Shown in pieces: positions 60,550-64,000 of a stretch of DNA of 64,000 nucleotides (position 1 is the first letter of the stretch; every line of letters begins with the position of its first letter). The DNA comes from an uncultured Oscillibacter sp. (lineage in GTDB: Bacteria; Bacillota; Clostridia; Oscillospirales; Oscillospiraceae). The translations under genes were made by a program, and so were the position numbers. A model generated the notes under the pieces. The model was not told where the DNA came from. It did no database searches and saw only the letters and a program-made list of their open reading frames with translations. The DNA is taken from contig CAJUTB010000003.1 of assembly GCA_910589315.1 (NCBI GenBank), forward strand, positions 1 to 64,000, in the 5' to 3' direction.

Positions 60550-61389
60550 ATGATCAAAATTACCACCGACAGCACCTGCGACCTGCCGGCCCAGCTGCTG
60601 GAACAGCATAACATTACGGTCTTTCCCCTCGGCGTCGTGAAGGCGGGAAAACTGTACCACGACGGAATTGACATTCACACAGCCGACATTTCCGCCCACG
60701 TGGATGCAGGCGGGGAAGTCGCCGCCACCAACGCCGTCAACGCGGCGGATTATGAGGACGCCTTCCGCCGTCTGGCGGAGAAATACGACGCAATTATTCA
60801 CATCAACATTGGGTCCTCCTTTTCCTGCTGTTACCAGAACGCCAAGCTCGCCGCCGGGGAAGTTCCGGAAGTCTACGTGGTGAACTCCGAAAACCTCACC
60901 GTTGGCCACGGCATGATGGTCCTGGCCGCCGCCGAAGCGGCGGAGGCCGGGAAATCCGTCAGCGAGATCCTGGACCTGCTGGAAGACATGGTCCCCCGTT
61001 TGGAGACGAGTTTTGTCCTGGACCGCCTGGATTACATGAAAAAAGGGGGCCGCTGTTCCGCCGTCACAGCCCTGGGCGCAAACCTGCTGAAGCTCCACCC
61101 CTGCGTGGAGGTTCTGGACGGAAAAATGTCGGTGACGAAAAAGTATCGCGGCGCGATTGGGAAGGTCGTCGCGGATTATGTCCGGGAACGTCTGCGGAAC
61201 CGCACGGATATTGACACCAGCCGGGTTTGTCTGGTGGACACCTGCGAAGACGGCGCGCTGGCGGACATTGCCCGGGAAATCCTGCAAGAAGACGGACGTT
61301 TTCAGGAGATTATTGAGACGAAAGCGGGCTGTACTATTTTCTGTCACAGCGGTCCCGGCACGCTGGGCATTATTTTCCTGCGCAAATAA
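60550..61389 (+). CDS. DegV family protein
   Basis: 279 aa fatty-acid-binding fold. ITTDSTCDLP, FPLGVVKAGKLYHDG, HINIGSSFSCCYQNAKL, VNSENLTVGHGMMVL, DRLDYMKKGGRCSAVTAL are DegV landmarks (FakB-like). FakB proteins hand fatty acids to the FakA kinase; FakA is not here. The G-M-M instead of G-x-G in one loop is a mild variant. GGAAGGAG upstream of ATG. A TATGATACAAT stretch (60479-60489) may be the -10 region. Confidence 0.9.
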   Translation: MIKITTDSTCDLPAQLLEQHNITVFPLGVVKAGKLYHDGIDIHTADISAHVDAGGEVAATNAVNAADYEDAFRRLAEKYDAIIHINIGSSFSCCYQNAKLAAGEVPEVYVVNSENLTVGHGMMVLAAAEAAEAGKSVSEILDLLEDMVPRLETSFVLDRLDYMKKGGRCSAVTALGANLLKLHPCVEVLDGKMSVTKKYRGAIGKVVADYVRERLRNRTDIDTSRVCLVDTCEDGALADIAREILQEDGRFQEIIETKAGCTIFCHSGPGTLGIIFLRK

Positions 61390-61506
61390 AGAGGGAGCGC
61401 GGGCTTATTCCCTAATTATCATCCTTCTTTTCCTTTGGGGCGGCGCGGGCTGGACGGCCCTGGCCTTAAAGACTGCACCAAATTTGTATACCTCGAAAGG
61501 ATTTTT

Positions 61507-61539
61507 ATGAAACGTTATCTTTATGAGGCAATTGTGTAA
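61507..61539 (+). CDS. Candidate leader peptide, 10 codons
   Basis: ATG AAA CGT TAT CTT TAT GAG GCA ATT GTG TAA encodes MKRYLYEAIV. A GAAAGGA ribosome site lies five bases upstream. Its stop ends four bases before the left arm of a 10-bp hairpin whose right arm can instead pair with the ribosome site of the next gene. This is the layout of translational attenuators (erm/cat-type leaders). Expression is unproven. Confidence 0.5.
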   Translation: MKRYLYEAIV

Positions 61540-61543
61540 GACC

Positions 61544-61608
61544 GGGAGGTCTGCACAAATGAACGCCGACAGACCTCCCAAGATGCGTATACAACATCTT
61601 TTGGAGGT
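61544..61608 (+). promoter_or_regulatory. Two mutually exclusive hairpins masking the RNHCP ribosome site
   Basis: Hairpin 1: GGGAGGTCTG (61544-61553) with CAGACCTCCC (61570-61579), 10 bp. Hairpin 2: ACCTCC (61573-61578) with GGAGGT (61603-61608), extended by AA-GATG / CATC-TT, 12 bp with one mismatch and one bulge. They share the ACCTCC bases, and GGAGGT is the ribosome site eight bases before the RNHCP ATG. Confidence 0.6.
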
Positions 61609-61616
61609 TTTACACT

Positions 61617-62006
61617 ATGCATCCTTCCGCGCTTTTCACCTGTCAATCCTGTGGGAAACCCGTCCCGCCGCCGCTTTACGGTACCCGCCAGCGCAATCAC
61701 TGTCCCCACTGTCTCGCCAGCGTCCATGCCGACGTGACGCCCGGCGACCGCGCGTCGGCCTGCCGGGGGCTGATGGACCCGATCAGCGTCTGGGTGCGGC
61801 GGAACGGCGATTGGGCCGTTATTCACCGCTGCCGCCGCTGCGGCACACTGCATTCCAACCGCATTGCAGGGGATGACAATCTGCTTCTTCTTTTGTCGAT
61901 TGCCGCCCGGCCTCTCGCAGAGCCTCCGGTTCCGCTGCGTCAAGTAGGGGATTTGCTGTGCCGTCAAGCGGCAGAGGCGGAAGAATCCCTTCCAGAGACG
62001 CCTTGA
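61617..62006 (+). CDS. RNHCP domain protein
   Basis: 129 aa zinc-ribbon protein. Cys pairs CQSC, CPHC, then GDRASACRG, CRRCG plus the name motif RNHCPHC and [10 protein letters not shown] define RNHCP, a family of unknown function often near ribosome-linked or stress genes. Residues after about 106 are a non-conserved tail that overlaps, on the other strand, the end of the next gene by 188 bases. GGAGGT ribosome site eight bases before ATG 61617. Confidence 0.82.
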   Translation: MHPSALFTCQSCGKPVPPPLYGTRQRNHCPHCLASVHADVTPGDRASACRGLMDPISVWVRRNGDWAVIHRCRRCGTLHSNRIAGDDNLLLLLSIAARPLAEPPVPLRQVGDLLCRQAAEAEESLPETP

Positions 62007-62601
62007 CCACGCCGATTCCCAGCGGGCCGCGGACTCTGAGAGAAAGCGAAGCCTGCGATTTTACGCAAAGCCGGACGCTCTGCCGGAAAACCGGCGGCCC
62101 TTTGGCCCCCAGTGTAAACAGCGGGATATCGCTTGTTTGGCAAGGCTCTGCAAGCCGTAAAAAGACCGTTGCCGGAGGACCAACCGAAAACGCCGTCAAG
62201 GAAACTGTCAGGCCATACGTCCTGCCGGGAAACAGGCGGATGCTTTCCGGGCCATCCATCCAAAACCCCGCGCCTTTTTGAACGGCGCATTTCCACGGCA
62301 AGGCTCCGACCCCGTCCCACCAAAATTCCCGGAAACGGCTGACAAGGCGAAGCTCGCCGGTTCCAAAGGGATTGCGCCCGCAGGCCGTCAGGGCCGTTTC
62401 CAGGCGGCCGTTCAGGTCCCGCTGGGCCTGGGTGACGGCGGTCAGGAGCTTTGCCGCGCTGCGGTACAGCTCCGGCGTACCGGACTGCATCAACGCCTCT
62501 CCTTCCGTACAAACCAGACGGCTGAGAGCCAATGCTTCCGCCGCCATGGAAGCCGCGGCGAAACATAAGCCCTGTTCTTTTTCATCTTGCGCATAGTACA
62601 T
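61819..62601 (-). CDS. Spore-surface-like protein, unknown function
   Basis: 260 aa. Helical N-terminus with [24 protein letters not shown], which echoes [18 protein letters not shown] of the divergent collagen-like protein, then a beta-rich domain (residues about 95-215). ATG follows GAGGGG. The beta-rich part and the shared N-terminal motif make a spore coat or exosporium role plausible; no family name is given. Its last 62 codons lie antisense to the RNHCP gene. Confidence 0.55.
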   Translation of the reverse strand: MYYAQDEKEQGLCFAAASMAAEALALSRLVCTEGEALMQSGTPELYRSAAKLLTAVTQAQRDLNGRLETALTACGRNPFGTGELRLVSRFREFWWDGVGALPWKCAVQKGAGFWMDGPESIRLFPGRTYGLTVSLTAFSVGPPATVFLRLAEPCQTSDIPLFTLGAKGPPVFRQSVRLCVKSQASLSLRVRGPLGIGVVKASLEGILPPLPLDGTANPLLDAAEPEALREAGRQSTKEEADCHPLQCGWNAVCRSGGSGE

Positions 62602-62874
62602 CCTGCACCCCTCTTTCTCCTTCTTCGCCCGTTTTGGGCAGCGTCTATGGACCGCCTTCCAGCTTATGCGGCACGGCTGGAAAGCGGTCCTGTTTTGTGG
62701 GCGGCACACCCCGTTTCCCTTTGGCATAAACTGCATCGGGCGGCTTTTGCGCCCGCCTGCCGAAAAATTTCGCTTCCTGTGCATGGCTGGACGCAGCTTA
62801 ACGATAACGATATGCTTTTTGCGCGGCGTCCCGCACCGGCGGGAGGCCGCACAGGGAAGGAGTTTTGCAATTTT
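62602..62874. other. Intergenic region between divergent spore-surface-like genes
   Basis: 273 bases with no supported gene and no sigma-A promoter of good quality on either strand, as expected if late sporulation sigma factors are used. An open frame on the plus strand covers it in phase with the collagen-like gene, but the ribosome site at 62858 sets the true start. Confidence 0.4.
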
Positions 62875-63741
62875 ATGTCAATACCCAGCTTTCCTACGGA
62901 CGCCCCTCCTATGGGGCGGGACAACATTGTCAATCAGATCCTTGCCTCGGTTGCTCTGGAAGAGTTGAGCCTCAGCCACATTCTCAACGCCAGCGGCGAA
63001 GGCTTGCAACATATTCTGGGAACGCTCCCCGGGCAAAGCCCCTCCGATGCGACGGCAGGAGAGATCGTAGCGGCAAATGAAAGCGTGCGGGATTTGTTGG
63101 AAATGTCTTCGCAGAATCAGCGATTGCTGATGGAAAAGATGAAAATGGCTCTGTACGGCGGCACATACGAAGGCTGTACCGGCGTGACCGGCGCAACCGG
63201 TCCGACAGGTCCTGCCGGGGCGACAGGGGCAGACGGTCCCGCCGGAACGACGGGCGCAACGGGTCCCGCCGGGGCGGACGGCTCTCCTGGTCCCACCGGC
63301 GCAACTGGGCCGACGGGCCCGGCGGGGGACCCCTTCTCCGCCAGCTCCGCTTTTGCGGCAAATACCAGCGGCACAATCCTTCTGGTGACCCAGGCGGGCG
63401 TTGCGGTGCCTCTGCCAAACAGCCAGCTGCTTTCCCCTGATATCACCGTCAATGCGGAAAACACAGTCTTTACCGTCCACACCGCCGGCCGCTACCGACT
63501 GTCCTACCAGATAAATACCACCACCGTTTTAGCCGCCGGAACCCGTCTTCTGGTTAACGGTGTGGAAAACACGCCCTCCACCGTTGCTCCGCTGATCTCC
63601 CGCAGCCATTTCGGAAACGAAGTCATGCTGGACCTCCCTGCCGGCGCGGCCCTTTCCCTGCAAATGTTCGGCGTGATCTCCACCGCCGTTCTGGTTCCCG
63701 GCGCGCTGGGAGCCGCTCTTTCCGTCTCCCGCCTGAGCTGA
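62875..63741 (+). CDS. Collagen-like spore surface (exosporium) protein
   Basis: 288 aa. The N-terminal motif [23 protein letters not shown] is the conserved start of clostridial exosporium collagen-like proteins. Residues about 100-145 are Gly-X-Y triplets ([13 protein letters not shown]...), Thr-rich and so likely glycosylated as in BclA. Residues about 150-288 form a BclA-type beta C-terminal domain ([16 protein letters not shown]). AAGGAG 11 bases before ATG. Expected on the spore surface; a terminator follows. Confidence 0.88.
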   Translation: MSIPSFPTDAPPMGRDNIVNQILASVALEELSLSHILNASGEGLQHILGTLPGQSPSDATAGEIVAANESVRDLLEMSSQNQRLLMEKMKMALYGGTYEGCTGVTGATGPTGPAGATGADGPAGTTGATGPAGADGSPGPTGATGPTGPAGDPFSASSAFAANTSGTILLVTQAGVAVPLPNSQLLSPDITVNAENTVFTVHTAGRYRLSYQINTTTVLAAGTRLLVNGVENTPSTVAPLISRSHFGNEVMLDLPAGAALSLQMFGVISTAVLVPGALGAALSVSRLS

Positions 63742-63764
63742 TCAGCCGCTGTGCGGGCAATCCC

Positions 63765-63798
63765 GGCTGCCGGAGTCAATCCCCGGCAGCCAGTTTTT
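63765..63798 (+). terminator. Rho-independent terminator after the collagen-like gene
   Basis: GGCTGCCGG (63765-63773) with CCGGCAGCC (63783-63791), then AGTTTTTTA. Confidence 0.88.
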
Positions 63799-63862
63799 TA
63801 TCCCGGAAACCGACCCGTCATCCAGACCGCAGCTTCTGGAAGAAATTATTCATGGAAAGTGT

Positions 63863-63891
63863 TTGCTTTTTCCTTCCAGATATGGTATAGT
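63863..63891 (+). promoter_or_regulatory. Promoter of a gene beyond the right edge
   Basis: TTGCTT (63863-63868), 17-base spacer, TATAGT (63886-63891). The leader has a GCGGCGGGT/ACCGCCGC hairpin near 63941-63961. An open frame after it has no ribosome site within view, so no gene is called. Confidence 0.55.
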
Positions 63892-64000
63892 AGCTGTGCT
63901 AAAGCTGCGGGCAGAAAAATTTTCCCATTTTGCGGCTTTGCGGCGGGTATGAACCGCCGCCGGACGGGCAAACTGTTTTTATCTGAAAAACAACGCCTAT

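Noticed and set aside
61400..61509. Hydrophobic peptide (SLIIILLFLWGGAGWTALALK) between degV and the RNHCP leader
   Set aside because: It looks like a membrane peptide, but no ATG, GTG or TTG start with a ribosome site precedes it in frame.
63175..63330. Short tandem repeats resembling a CRISPR or minisatellite
   Set aside because: They are the codons of collagen-like Gly-X-Y triplets inside a real gene; spacing is nine bases and there are no spacers.
63950..64000. Start of a gene at the right edge (MNRRRTGKLF...)
   Set aside because: No ribosome site before the ATG and it lies within a stable hairpin; the frame is too short to judge.

Overview
The window reads as a chromosomal segment of a GC-rich, spore-forming, anaerobic Firmicute, most like the Oscillospiraceae/Ruminococcaceae (Flavonifractor, Oscillibacter or Lawsonibacter relatives). 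The basis is PolC-type DNA polymerase III, the pyrH-frr-uppS-cdsA-dxr-rseP-ispG-polC order, spore functions (PdaA-type deacetylase, SpoVB-like flippase, collagen-like spore surface protein), a sodium-pumping decarboxylase, a TM1266-type hydrogenase-linked regulator, and strong AGGAGG ribosome sites. I ran no search; family names come from motif recognition.

Layout. 1-7.8 kb: CapA-like protein, a split altronate-dehydratase-like enzyme (minus strand), SpoVB-like flippase, exonuclease/endonuclease pair, PdaA-like deacetylase, a GNAT acetyltransferase. 7.8-10.5 kb: hemerythrin, a LexA-like S24 repressor with a divergent operator region, tRNA-Tyr and tRNA-Thr, and three tiny overlapping genes ending in a sigma-region-4 protein. 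10.6-22.7 kb: YitT, then the conserved UMP kinase / ribosome recycling / undecaprenyl-PP / CDP-DAG / MEP isoprenoid / site-2 protease / PolC block. 22.8-29 kb: ferritin, FlK-like thioesterase, PotABCD polyamine importer, pseudouridine synthase. 29-38.3 kb: mixed housekeeping genes (acyl carrier protein, RNase III, DUF362 ferredoxin-like protein, glutamate racemase, ArgS) and several unknowns. 38.4-43.9 kb: a MalQ fused to a lincosamide-nucleotidyltransferase-like domain, then a Na+-translocating oxaloacetate decarboxylase operon. 44-47.8 kb: SfsA, an ECF S component facing a MocR/PdxR-type regulator, a 435-bp foldback element, DUF3842. 47.8-51.9 kb: FecBCD-type importer with a Met8-SUMT siroheme/corrinoid enzyme. 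52-57 kb: a DUF1351-like/exonuclease fusion, an LMW-phosphatase-like/SGNH fusion and a duplicated DUF1576 membrane protein. 57-61.4 kb: cupin, TM1266 regulator with an NMT1/SsuA-like ABC importer, DegV. 61.4-64 kb: an RNHCP gene behind what looks like a leader-peptide/hairpin switch, and a divergent pair of spore-surface-like genes.

The points most worth a second look are the 435-bp foldback element at 46855-47289, whose local hairpins differ between the two arms yet stay self-complementary; the MalQ-Lnu in-frame fusion; the leader ORF with mutually exclusive hairpins in front of the RNHCP gene; the fused LMW-phosphatase with a shortened (CX4R) P-loop; and the MocR regulator that has lost its PLP lysine. 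No CRISPR array, intact prophage or insertion sequence with a transposase was seen.
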